From Scenedesmus sp. ARA3 (taxonomy: Eukaryota > Chlorophyta > Chlorophyceae > Sphaeropleales > Scenedesmaceae), in NCBI GenBank assembly GCA_004335835.1, contig RWJK01000397.1, positions 1 through 64,000 of the forward strand: 64,000 nt of DNA, in the 5' to 3' direction. This document shows positions 1 through 10,737 of this stretch, piece by piece. Below the pieces are notes generated by a model that saw only the letters and a list, made by a program, of their open reading frames with translations, was not told the origin of the DNA and made no database searches. The position numbers were made by a program, and so were the translations under genes. The number at the start of each line of letters is the position of its first letter. The stretch's first letter is position 1.

Positions 1-56
<56 letters not shown>
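1..56. repeat. (CAG)n triplet tract at the window edge
   Basis: About 18 uninterrupted CAG units. Read on the minus strand, the sense strand of the neighbouring P450 gene, this is a CTG tract. By the pattern seen across the window it is probably intronic and lies just upstream of a P450 exon that is off the left edge. Confidence 0.9.
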
Positions 57-58
<2 letters not shown>

Positions 59-548
59 GCAGACATGTCAGCGGTGACGGGCATTCAGCAGTGATCCACT
101 GGCGGTTTCCATCCTGACAGTGTTTTGAGCTCAGTGCACAGCCCAGCAAACCTTACAGGACGCCACCTGTCACCCTGCCCAACATGCCTGTGGGTATCAC
201 CTCCGTGGCCAGCGCGGGGCTCCTGCTTGGCAGGCTGTTGCAGCATAAGTTATGCTGCATAACATGTTACATAACACCGTGAGACGACGTCTCACCTTAG
301 GCAGTGTGTGGCCGCATACAGTCACATCCTTGTGGCAGGCCCTGCTGGTGCTGTGCAGGCCGTTGCTGCATAACATGTTACATAACACAGTAATTAGCCG
401 CCTCACCTTGGGCAGTGTGTGGCCGCATACGCTGACGTCCTTGTGGCAGGCCCTGCTGGTGCCCAGCGCTGCAGGGCTAAACAGCCGCAGGCTCTCCTTG
501 ATGACTGCATTCAGGTACGGCAGTGCCAGGTCACCCCACTCCAGCGGC

Positions 549-580
<32 letters not shown>

Positions 581-703
581 GTTTGGTGTCAGGCCTGCTG
601 CTGCCAGCTCTGCTGCGAGTGTGTCCTGCACATGTGGGTGTGCGGCGAGTGCTGCCAGCGTCCAGCTCAGCGCATGGCTGGTGGTCTCAAAGCCTGTGGC
701 AGT

Positions 704-751
<48 letters not shown>

Positions 752-3309
752 GGAGTTACGACCAACCATACACAGCTGGAATGCGTGAAGGGACTGGCGC
801 AGGTGGCTGCAAGTGAGAGGCTAAACCTCTACCACGCAAGAAGGCAGCTGGCTTTGGTGTTTAGAACAGTAGTGACGACAGCAACAGAGCAGTGCTCCAG
901 CCAGCCGCCGCACCTGCGCCCATTATGTTGGCTATATCTCCCAACCATCAACACGCATTTAGTGTACTGAACAGTAACGACAGCAACAACAACAACAACA
1001 ACAGCCGCAGCAGCAACTGATACACCAGAAGGCAGCCAGCCGCCGCACCTGCTCCCATCATGATGGCCATCTCCGCCTTGGCCTGTGCAAAGCTCAGCGG
1101 CTGCCCAGTGGCCGGGTCGCGCACCTTCAGCAGGTGGCCTGCGCGGTGACAGCAAACACGCAGCAGCAGCAGCAGCAGCAGCAGCAGGCATCAGCGCTCG
1201 TTGATTGCAGCAAGGCGGCAGGCGGCAAAGAAATGCAGCACAGACAGCGGCTGCCCAGTGGAGGGGTCACGCACCTTGAGCAGGTGGCCTGCAAGATATA
1301 AAAGAAATTATGCGCAGCAGCAGCAGGCATCAGCACTGGTTGACTGCAAGGCGGAACATATTGAGCACAGTCAGCGGCTGCCCAGTGGCAGGGTCACGCA
1401 CCTTGAGCAGGTGGCCTGCGCGGTGGCAGCAGACATGCAAGGGCAGCAGCAGCAGCAGCAGCAGCAGCAGTTGCAGCAGCCGCACATGCAGTGCGTTCTG
1501 ATTGCAGCAAGGCAGAGCATAGATATGAGCGCAGAGCTGCATTGACTGATGAGATGCCTGCCGGGCCGTCCTCAAACAGACCCCAGCGCAGTACCCTAGG
1601 ATTGAGCAGACAGGTGGCCGCAAATGGAAAGGGCACACCCCAACAGCCCTGACTCACCTGTGATGGTGTACTCTGGTGGCGGACTGGCCAGCTGCGCCTT
1701 CAGCTTAGCTCCCATCAGCTGGTCATGGATGGCCAATGCATCGCGGCCTCGGGCCACCTCTGGGCGCCAGCCCATGGCTTTGAGCATGAGCGGGCGCAGC
1801 GGGTTGCTGAAGTGGTTGTGCACCTCCTCCAGCAGCGCAGCAAAAATCTCCAGGTACTGGCTCTTGCTGTGAAGGGCAAAAGATTGTTGCAAACATGTTA
1901 GGTGGTCAGTGAGGTGCCGCGGACGGAAAGGCATGGCAGCAGTCAGCATGTTGAACAGCGTGTGCATTTGTTGCAGCGCACGCGATCAAAGTGTGCACGT
2001 TGCAGGCTTGATGTAATGCTGATGAAGCTTGATAATGCAGCAAGTTGTGCACCTCCTCCAGCAGCGCAGCACAGATCTCCAGGTACTGGCTCTTGCTGCA
2101 GACATCAAGTTAAATGTGGACAAGTTGAGCTCATGTGGTTGATGATGGTGATTGTGACCAATCAATTCCATGGGCGGGTGAGGCTTTTGGCAGTGAAATG
2201 AATACCATGCAATAAAGATGGTATGCTTCAGATGAACAAGCAGATGCTCACTGAAAGTGCGGCCTGCTGTACGACATGGGTCGGTGCAGCTTGCCAATGT
2301 GACGGATACACTGCTCCCGCAGGCAGCAACAGCGTGAATGACATGCATAATTTCAGTGCCTGCACCACTGCAGCGCGAAAGAACAACGCGAAATATGCGC
2401 TGCCTCGCTTCTCACCCCATGTCCATGCTCTTCAGGTCTTCTGCAAACAGCATGTGGCCAATCACATCAGCAGTGAAGCGCTTCGCCAAATCCTCCACAT
2501 CAATCGATGCTGCAGCAGCAGCAGCAGCAGCAGGTCCAGGCTTGCCATCTGCTGTGCTGCTGCTACTGCTGCTGCTGGTCACGTGGTGTACTGCCTTGTC
2601 ACAAAGCTGCAGCACCCAGGGGAACACCTGGGGAGGCAGCACAAGCAGAAGCATGGTGGTAACCACAACGTGAGACAGTTGCCGATTTCCTTTAAACCTT
2701 GCACTCGCCATGACAGTGCTAGACAGATGCTTGCGTGCATTGCATGTGACGTTGTGGCAGGATATAAGCACCTCACATGTACTCCCCAATAAACCCACCA
2801 GCACTCCCAACCCCCTGCTGTTGCAGTCCTCAACCCTAACAAACAAAACAACAGCTGTCCAGAGGCCGCGTTGTTGCTCAGAATGTGCTGCTAGCGCCAC
2901 ACATGATGCGCATCCCCACCAATCACCACTGCAAAGTCAACGTTATGAGTTTTCAGTCAACGTTTGACTTTTGAATCAGCCCTCACCAGCTTGAGGTTGC
3001 TGATGCTGAAGCAGGGAGCAGTCGCTTGCCGCACAGCCTTCCAATACACATCATCCGGCGATGTCAGGATGTTTGGCATCTTTGGCTCAGTGCCTAGCTC
3101 CAGCGCACGATACAGCTCGCGCGTTTTGCCAAGGTAGTTTTCGCTGTTGCCCCATCTGATGAGCTCGTGTGCAGCAGCTGGGTCTGTGAGGATGACGCAG
3201 GCCCTGTTAAGCAGCTGCAGCTTGTAGACTGGGCCGTAGCTGTTGGCCCAGTCTGCCAGCTGCAGGGGGCAGCGGTCAGAGAGGAGGGTACTGACATGGC
3301 CTGAAGAAG

Positions 3310-3342
<33 letters not shown>

Positions 3343-3804
3343 GCAGCAGCAATCGAGTTGTAACAGTGCAGGAGCAGCACGCTAACCTCGTGCACCACCA
3401 CTGCTTAAAGTGCATTGGACAGTCTTGCCACACAGAGACGTACAATGTGCTCACTGACAGCAACACACATACAAGCATGCATTTGCAGTTGATATGTTGT
3501 GTATGCATGATGATGGGGCAGCAGCTGCATGCTAGCCTGACGCTGGCAGCTGTAGCAGCATACACGGACTTCAGGCTGTAGCAATGCTGTTGGCTGCAAG
3601 GTGCTGCTGCATCGCTGCATAAGAGCTGATGGACGCCTCACCAATGAGCTTATTGCTCGCTGGAGGTCCGGGAATGCTTGTGGTCTTCAGCCATCGCTGT
3701 GTGCTGTAGAACGTACACAGCCAGACAGCGAATTGCTTGCACAACCATGCGGCAGCTGCTCCAGCAACGAACTGTATGAGCAGGGCTACCTCCTGGTATG
3801 CCAT
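1..3804 (-). CDS. Cytochrome P450 monooxygenase, 3' end outside window
   Basis: Haem-thiolate monooxygenase, probably ER-bound. Six exons join in frame (425 codons): 3804-3642, 3300-2987, 2627-2416, 1866-1658, 1138-1049 and 693-407. The start is the ATG at 3804, which opens a hydrophobic anchor followed by a proline hinge (IPGPPAS). Exon 2 holds the helix-C motif WKAVRQATAPCFS. The I-helix motif AGFETTSHALSW is made by joining exons 5 and 6, and the K-helix ExxR motif (ESLRLF) lies in exon 6 behind a poly-Gln insertion. The haem-binding Cys loop is not visible and should lie beyond position 1. The short exon-like piece around 150-225 could not be assigned. Three exon ends are tandemly duplicated inside the introns. 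The CYP family is not assignable by eye. The P450 call itself is secure. Confidence 0.85.
237..461 (-). repeat. Two-copy tandem duplication of a P450 exon 3' end
   Basis: Segments 237-358 and 361-461 are near-copies. Each contains the end of the ExxR exon (peptide ending CGHTLPK), its GTGAG splice donor and the following intron start, including a shared CATAACATGTTACATAACAC string. The upper copy (exon end at 407) is the one that continues the reading frame. I found no phase-matched acceptor for the lower copy, so it is probably an unused pseudo-exon. Confidence 0.8.
1096..1426 (-). repeat. Three-copy duplication of the P450 exon start GHLLKVRDPATGQPLS
   Basis: Near-identical segments lie at about 1096-1143, 1246-1293 and 1374-1426. 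Each encodes HLLKVRDP(A/S)TGQPLS on the minus strand with its upstream acceptor, and two are flanked by CTG tracts on the sense strand. Only the 1138-1049 copy continues into the I-helix coding sequence with a donor at 1049/1048. The other two run into unrelated sequence. Confidence 0.8.
1818..2099 (-). repeat. Two-copy duplication of the P450 exon 4 start
   Basis: Segments 1818-1867 and 2047-2099 both encode KSQYLEI(F/C)AALLEEVHN on the minus strand, preceded by a splice acceptor. The 1866 copy extends into the full exon. The upstream copy degrades after about 50 bp. Confidence 0.8.
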
Positions 3805-5454
3805 CGAACCAGTCAAATGGCCAAGGGTGGTCTACGCCACAAATGAAGGGAATTGCAAGCGGAACTCACGGCGATCTACACGATCGCATGAAGTCGCAGA
3901 CACAAAAGCAGAAGTGAAGCATCTTACATCAACTGAGATGAGCCGGCGGATACGTAGGGGTGGCAGCAAGCGGCTTTGTCCATTCTTGGGTAATGAACTG
4001 TCATCGGCCATTTGCTTACCCGGCACCATCAACGCGGCACTTGTGTTGCATTGCACTAGTCTACAATATCTCTCGTGTCACAAATTTGTGATATGATGCT
4101 TGCCGTCAGCGAGCTGTCGGCAGGATGGATGGTACTGACCAACGCTGCATGATCACGGCCGATTCACCCACCAGAACTGCACGAAGAACAAAAGATGAGA
4201 TCAACTTTGTTTCTCTGGTCACTTCATGACCACATATGTGGGCGCTGCCTGGCAGCGGCTGTACCTGCCAGCTGGCAGCAACCCTGGACTTGGACTGTCC
4301 AAAGTGGCACCAACGCAACTGTGCACAATCTGGTCTAGAACAGCAATAATCGCGGCATTACCGAAGTCAAAACCCATCAAAAACACAAAGACATGCAATC
4401 TTTCACACCTCGCCACACAAGCACTGCCGTCCACCAATCGCGTGCAAGCAAACGCATCACACACTGCCTGCTTGTAACATTCAACAGCCAGTAACACAGC
4501 GAAGAGCATGCATGCAATCCTTTAACTGCAATGCCACATGCTGGACCACTAGCACAGCCAGCACGATGTATGAAGACCAGAGCCCTCAAAATTGACCGCA
4601 GTAAGTGCTGGTAGGCCAGCTATCACACAGCTGCTGCTGCTGGCAGATTATGACAACAGCCTGGCACAAAATGCCTGAATCCCTCACACGTCAGACAGAA
4701 CAGCTGTTGCACCACAGCCACATATAACGCTGCTGGACATAGGCAGCGGCAGGTAGCTGCTGCTGCTGCTGTGCCATTTGCCCACTGCTTTGTGTGCAGC
4801 CTCTGCCAGGCCACCCAACAGCAGGTGCTACTGTATCCCATGAACTTCAATCATATTGGCAGCAAAAGTGTTAAGCTGGTTGTTTGAAGCCCAAGCAATG
4901 ATGCAACGAATAACATGTGCTGGCTGTTGCTGCATGTTCACCGCATGAATGCAGACACACGTAGCCAGCCTGTCTGACAAACCACCCACATGGCTTTATG
5001 GTGGGTGCTGGGCATCAGCAGTGCACTAGTTGCAAGTGCCATGTAATAATGCAAACAGTAGCAGCAGCTGTGGACTAGGCAGGATGCTGCCGGTAAACAA
5101 AAGCAGCCACATAGATTGACAATCCCCACCTGCAGCTATCTCGACCAGGAAATCAAACGGACCAGTGCACTGATGCATCACTGCAGAAGAAGAGCTTTTG
5201 CGGCATGCTGTTCCAGAGCAGGCAGGCTTTCTTAGTGAGGGAAACAATCCCAAGCAACTATTGTTATCAGCACCATTAACAGACATGCAAAGAACCAAGG
5301 ACGGGTGCACTCCCATGCAACACATGCGTCGCTAGTGCCTGCTGCGGCAATTGCTTTTGTTTAGGACTGGATTACTGCAAAAAGTGTTGTGTAAGACAGG
5401 CTGCAAAACATGCAGAATGCACAGCATGTTGGTGCGGTTGCAGAGCCAGCAGGG
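3805..5454. other. Intergenic region, no supported gene
   Basis: It separates the 5' end of the P450 gene from the 3' end of the secreted-protein gene; both are on the minus strand. It should hold the P450 promoter and the 3' UTR of the neighbour. No conserved coding segment or strong repeat was recognised beyond a short CTG run near 4760. Confidence 0.5.
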
Positions 5455-7562
5455 CTAGCAGTTCCCCTGAGGCTGTCCCCACTTGCCTTGCTGGCAAATG
5501 ACAGTAACAGCTGCTGCTGCTGCTGCGCCAGCAGACTGGCACTCTGCCACACAGCTGCGTGCTTGCTGCAGCGGCAGCTGCGCTGCTGGCTGCGCCTGCT
5601 GCCGCCGCTGCTGCTGTGCGTGTCGATGACCTGGCAAGTCCACAATAAGATCTGCAAGTCGAGCACCACCAACCTGATCTTGCTGCTGCTGCTGCTGCTG
5701 CTGTATGCCCTTTTGTTTGTTGTCACCCTGCAGAGCGAGTCCTGAAAGTGTGGGAAGTGCGCCTGTCTGCTGAAGTGCTGCCAGTGAGGTTGAGCACCTC
5801 CAGCCGCCACTGTTGTTGGGTTTGGGCGGCAGCTGATCTGTTGCACACACTGCACAGGCACCACAAACAGCACACAACAGGCGCATCATCAGCAGTGTCG
5901 CTTGCAAGTGTGCGCATGAGCAACACCGATGTGGGTGTGCAAGTAGCGCTGTTGATGCGTGTCAGTGTGCCATGCTGTTGATGCGTGTCAGTGTGCCATG
6001 CTGTTGATGCGTGTCAGTGTGCCATGCTGTTGATGCGTGTCAGTGCGCCATGCTGTTTGGCTGTGCAGCTGCAATTAAGCTGTGCAGCTGCAACCACCGT
6101 CCGCAGCTCGCCTGGCATGACATGACATGCATATTGTAAAAATTCTGCCAGTGCAGCCACACAGATTGAAACAGACACGCATGCAGATCTGGCGCAGCCA
6201 ACAGGGTGCAATTACTTATAGTACTAATAGTACCATTAGTACTACCGTTAGTAACGGTGTGCACGCTCTGCAGGCTGCACCACTCGCAAAGCTTACATGC
6301 TGTTGAGCTTGATTTGGTGTTGGCCTTTGTAGGGGTTCTGGGCCACCACTTTGCCAACCGAGCTGTGCCATTCTGTGCCGTTGTGTTGCTGCTGCCAGTC
6401 GCCGTGCAATTGCCCTTCCAATCTGTCCAGTCGCCATTGTCGCAGATCGCCGTCGGCGGCGGCACGCTCGCCGTAAAACTTGCTGCACACTTAGCAACAC
6501 AGCTGCCACCGCTCGGGACATCGACGCAACCTTGGACAGACGTAGCATTCACATGATCTGGTGTGAAGGAGGGAGCAGTGGTACAACTGCTGCCACGCAC
6601 ACAGGGCCCACCTATCCATGGCAGCCACTGTGCATTGCAGCAGAGGGCTTGTAGCGGGCTGCTGGAAGAGAAGCCAACTGCACAGCTTGCCCAGCAGTAG
6701 GTATTGCTGGCAACACCTGTACAGCTTGAGACGCTCTCTGGGTCAGTGTTTGCAGGTGCTGTGGGGGGCGGCGCTGCGCAGGTCTGGCCGATGACGTCAT
6801 TTGACAGGTTGCACTCGGAGGGTGCTGGAGTGGAGTCAGACAGCAGCAGGCGCACCAGGTGAATGATCAGCGCAGCAGTGAGCGGCAGTGTTTAAAATGT
6901 GATTCATGCATACAGAGCTGCAGTTCCATGCCATCAGTGAAGCAGTCACGAGGACAGCCGCAAACCATTGCTCAAAGCGCACTGCACAAAGCATGTCACC
7001 ACGCAGCAGCTCCCACACATCCCACCACCCTATCACCAGCTACAGCTGCCTGCGACGAACCAAATAATCAAAACCAGTGCTGTATAGTAACTAGCCATAC
7101 CAGTAGCCATACCTGGGCTAGGCAAGGGGCTTGGGCTGGCTGACTGGGGGCTTGCAGGAGCAGCAGGGCTTGGGCTGGGGTTTGGGGTTGGAGGCGGAGT
7201 AACAGGGCCCGCAGATGCTGGTCGAATGCACAAGCAGCCACACATAAAGCCAGAGCTGGTTCCAAAGCTCTGTGTGATCTGACATGTGTATTGCCTAATG
7301 TATGTTATCCTGTCGCCGAACTCGATGTAGCTGCCTTGCGCGTTTGGCTGCACAGTTGCTGCAGTGCCTGTGGCTGCAGGCGGCACGGATGCTGCCAGCT
7401 GACGGTCTGTGCCTGTTTCTGCCAGCTTGCGCCTAGCTCCACTGCAGTAGCCGCCGCCGCTGCTGCTACCGCCGCCCCAGTTCTTCTGGTGATAGTGGCG
7501 ATACTTGCGGCGGTAGTAGCCAGACGCCATGGCGTTGCTGCCGTCCACAGATCCTGCTGCTG

Positions 7563-7601
<39 letters not shown>

Positions 7602-7935
7602 CACCCTGATCTGCTTCAGCTATGCTGCTATCAACTGTAGGCCCTGGCGGCGATGATGCAAGCTGCTGCGGTTGTTCTTGCTGCAGATCACCCAGCAGCT
7701 TGCGCCCTTTAGAGTTACCCCAGGGCTGCACATCGTCACAGAAGTGGTAAGCTGTGCCACGGCTATCACACATTTGGTTGGGTAGCTGCTGAAATCCTGC
7801 TCCGCAGCTCTCCCCAGGCGCTAGGTACTGCACGCTATCACAGTAGATGCACATGCTGCCTGCCAGGCTAGCAAAGGACAGCAGCGTGCACGCAGACAGT
7901 AGCAGCGCCAGCGGACCATGCTGACACCTGACCAT
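5455..7935 (-). CDS. Secreted proline-rich protein with sushi-like Cys modules
   Basis: Probably an extracellular-matrix or cell-surface protein. Exon 1 (7935-7113) starts at an ATG followed by a clear signal peptide (ALLLSACTLLSFASLAG) and a Cys-rich N-domain. A poly-Ser tract and a Pro/Ser stretch (PTPNPSPSPAAPASPQS) of the hydroxyproline-rich type follow. Exon 2 starts at 6824 in matching phase and carries two modules of the form C-x-x-C then ICDNGDW...GNC, resembling short sushi/CCP repeats. A strong GTAAGC donor lies at 6296. A further module ending ICQQGKWGQPQGNC plus a stop (5455) is taken as the last exon; its acceptor is unresolved. Function unknown; binding or cell-wall structure is inferred from composition only. 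Confidence 0.6.
5949..6052. repeat. 26-bp tandem repeat, 4 units
   Basis: The unit begins CTGTTGATGCGTGTCAG and repeats four times almost perfectly. It sits in the inferred last intron of the secreted sushi-like gene. Confidence 0.9.
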
Positions 7936-8489
7936 ACTGGATTGCTCTGAGTTTGAGTGACCTCTTCACACTAGTGTGAACGTGTTGCTTCAATGCTGTG
8001 GCATTTGAATCCTGCTGGCAGCAGCAGCAGCAGCAGCAGTCCCAGCACTAGCTTTGAGCGGGCAATCCCGGAGTGTTTCACGATCCAACCAAAACACCTT
8101 TGACAGTCTCAGGCACTCTGCGCACCGGTCAGAAGAAGGATGTTGGGCGTCTATTGACAGAATGTACCCGTCATCCTCGCGGGCTCACCACGCTGAAGCT
8201 CAATCCACAGCTTAAATCCAAGAGTTTTCGTAGCCAAATACAGATATTTCCCAGCAACACGTGTGTCTCTCAGAAATGGTGCCGGTGCGGGTGGCAGGAC
8301 GCAAAGACATGACGCATTCGGTAAATGTTACCCACGTTGCTGCACGACATATCAAATCGTACTGATGACCCAGGAACGCACTGTCAGCCGACCAGCTCTC
8401 AGGTAAAATTACCGTCACCTGTCGGATGACTATGATGTGACTAGTGACAGCTTCCCCAACCAGTCACCCAGGGGGCCCCTAGCACCCAT
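7936..8489. other. Intergenic spacer between two minus-strand genes
   Basis: It contains the promoter of the secreted-protein gene (palindrome at 7965-7980), a short CAG run at 8023-8040 and the 3' flank of the MEI4-like gene. No coding segment was recognised. Confidence 0.5.
7965..7980. promoter_or_regulatory. Perfect 16-bp palindrome 30 bp upstream of a start codon
   Basis: TTCACACTAGTGTGAA is a perfect palindrome just upstream of the ATG at 7935. A sister palindrome with the same ACACTAGTGT core lies upstream of the membrane-protein gene at 18658. A dimeric transcription-factor site is plausible but inferred. Confidence 0.4.
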
Positions 8490-10351
8490 TCAGCTAGCAG
8501 CGGGGCACGGCATGAACAGATCACGCAGCCTCATGCACATGCCACCGCATGCACTGCGCAATGCTGATCCTGCGCCGCTGCGCATGCCAGGTGCATCTGC
8601 TGCCGTCGCCAAGTGCTGCAGTGACGTTGCCACACCAGCTGCCATCTGGCACAGCCTGTCGGCCAGCAGGGGCTGCTGCTGCTGCAGGGACTGGCAGCTG
8701 CTGTACAGCGCTGCTGTCATTGCCACTAGGTCTTCAAACGCCCTGGCAGTCCAGCTGCAGTTGCACAGCGCCACCGCCCAGCTGGGCAGCTGCTGCACAG
8801 CAAAGTCCTGCAAGACAAACCACACATGGCATTGAACAAGTTGCGTAAGCTGACAGCCACTGCACTGCGGTCCTCAGCAACAGCGCTGGAGCGGCAGAGA
8901 GGCGCCTCCTGTCAATGCAGCCAGTTTGCCAGCTGAGCAGCTGGCCCTGAATGGTATGTATCATGCATGCAGTGGGCTCGCATGCTTGTACATGCTGTAC
9001 ACATCTGTGCACAGCTGTAGACGGCACCAAGCTTGAGCTAGATGCAGCAGCAGCACAGGCTCACCAGCTCCTCCACAAGGCCGTGTGATGCTTCAAACAG
9101 CTCAGCAGCCACCGTCAGCGCCCTACTGCTGTGCTGCAGCTGGTCAAAGCTGAAGCCCCTGCCCAGCTGTGGAGTGCTGGCTTGGGCACTAGCCTGCTGC
9201 AGCTGCTGCACCAGCCGCTGTAGCTGCTGCGCCACTGCCAGCGCCAGCAGCAAAGCCGTGCTTGGGAAGGTTGACAGCTGCTGCAGCATGAACTTGGCAG
9301 CGGAAGCTGTGCTGCTGCTGCTGCTGCTGCCTGCCAGCGCCAGCTTCTCTGCGAGCAGCTGCTGCATGAGGTTTACTGCCTGCACTGCCACCGCACCAGC
9401 CTGGCTGCCCTGCAGCTGCTTATTCAGCTGCTGCTGCAGAGGCTTGCCCAGGTGATTGGGGCGCTCCTGCTGCTGCTCTTGCTGTTGTAGTGTGGCTGGT
9501 AGGCGTGCCAGCAGCGCACCCAGCAGCGCAGCGCACTGCTGCATGTAGGCCCTTTGCAGCGAACTGCCTGGCACTTGCAGGAGAGTGCCTGTGATGAAGC
9601 TGCTGAGCATTGCAATAGTCTCAGTGGGCCAGCTGTCCTGCAAGCTGCTGCTCATGGCAGCGAGTGCAGATGGTGCTGCTGCTGCGTTGCTGACAGAGCT
9701 GGTGTTGGATGCGCTGTTGTTGCCCAGGTGCTGCAGGCGCAGCAGCATGTGCATGTTGGTAAGCAGCATGTCTGACAGTGATGCTGCTTTGCCACTGAGG
9801 ACGCTGCTCGCTGCACTGCTGCTGCTTGCCTGAGCTGCCAGCAGCAGCTGCTGCTGCAAACTCTGGTAGTCGCCTTGCACTGCGTGTGCTTCTGAACTTG
9901 GGTTGCAGGAATAGTACCCGTCACATTCCACTGCTGCAGCTGCTGCTGATGTTGATGGCAGCGTAAGCGGGGGCAGGAAAATGCCTGCTTGCGCTGGCCC
10001 TGCTCCTGGTGCTGCGTCTGACGCCCAGGCTCGTGATTTGTTGCTGATGCTGTCTTGCAGGAAGCTGCTGTGCTGCTGGCCCCGCCTCGCCAGGACATCA
10101 CTCCCGCTGCTGTTCTTGAACATGGATGTCGCCCAAGCTTTCAATGCTGCGTTGCCTGCTGCTTGTTCCTGCAGCTGAGCCTCCAGTTTCTGTGCCTTTG
10201 CACGCCATTCTTCAGCTTCTTGGTTGGCCTTGCGCTTGTGCCTGACAATGGCAATCGCTAGTGCCTCCTTGATGGTTGCGTTGGGGTCACTGCTGCGGGC
10301 CTGTGGAGGGCAGGAGGCCTGCTGCAGCAGCTGCTGATGCGAATGTGACAT
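8490..10351 (-). CDS. Possible MEI4/PRD2-type meiotic protein
   Basis: Two exons, 10351-9065 and 8807-8490, join in phase 0 to 534 aa. The start is the ATG at 10351. The N-terminus has a conserved-looking helix, KEALAIAIVRHKRK, followed by a charged coiled coil (EEWRAKAQKLEAQLQE). This recalls plant PRD2/MPS1 and animal MEI4, which begin with an ALAIALLRSK-like helix and a charged coil and act with REC114 in meiotic double-strand-break formation. The rest is Gln/Ala/Leu-rich helices, typical of this fast-evolving family, with poly-Ser and poly-Gln insertions. The identification rests on a short motif and overall layout, so it is tentative. The gene diverges from the LRR gene, with 386 bp between start codons. 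Confidence 0.35.
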
Positions 10352-10737
10352 TGAAAAATCTTCCTTTTCAGGTCTGATAGAGCAGGAAAGCAACCGATGC
10401 AGTCACAATCGCTGCTGCTGCTCAGCTGTATCAGCAGTGCTGCCTCCTTGAGAACAGCTCGCGCACTCAGTTTGCAGCGACGTAAATGATTGTTGTAAGA
10501 TTCATCAGACGAAAAACAGCAAGCAGTCACCAAGTTTAGCCCGACTGTCTGAGTCGCGTCTCGAGACATTCAAAAACAACCCTAGCACTGCTAAGCAGGT
10601 TTTGCGCCATTGTGACCCATCCCACGAATATGACAATCCTTTGAGACTTAGACTTATGTTTTAAGCCCATTACTGCAGCTTCTGGTCAGAATGTAGACAG
10701 CGAAGCAGCACACGGCTCCAAATCAACGAGAGGCGCC
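10352..10737. promoter_or_regulatory. Divergent intergenic promoter region
   Basis: 386 bp between the start codons of the minus-strand MEI4-like gene and the plus-strand LRR gene. It must hold both 5' UTRs and promoters. No specific element was recognised. Confidence 0.5.

Noticed and set aside
5410..5745. Plus-strand open frame rich in Cys and Leu
   Set aside because: Mirror of the minus-strand Gln/Ala-rich exon. The minus strand carries the recognisable module end with Cys and Trp pattern.
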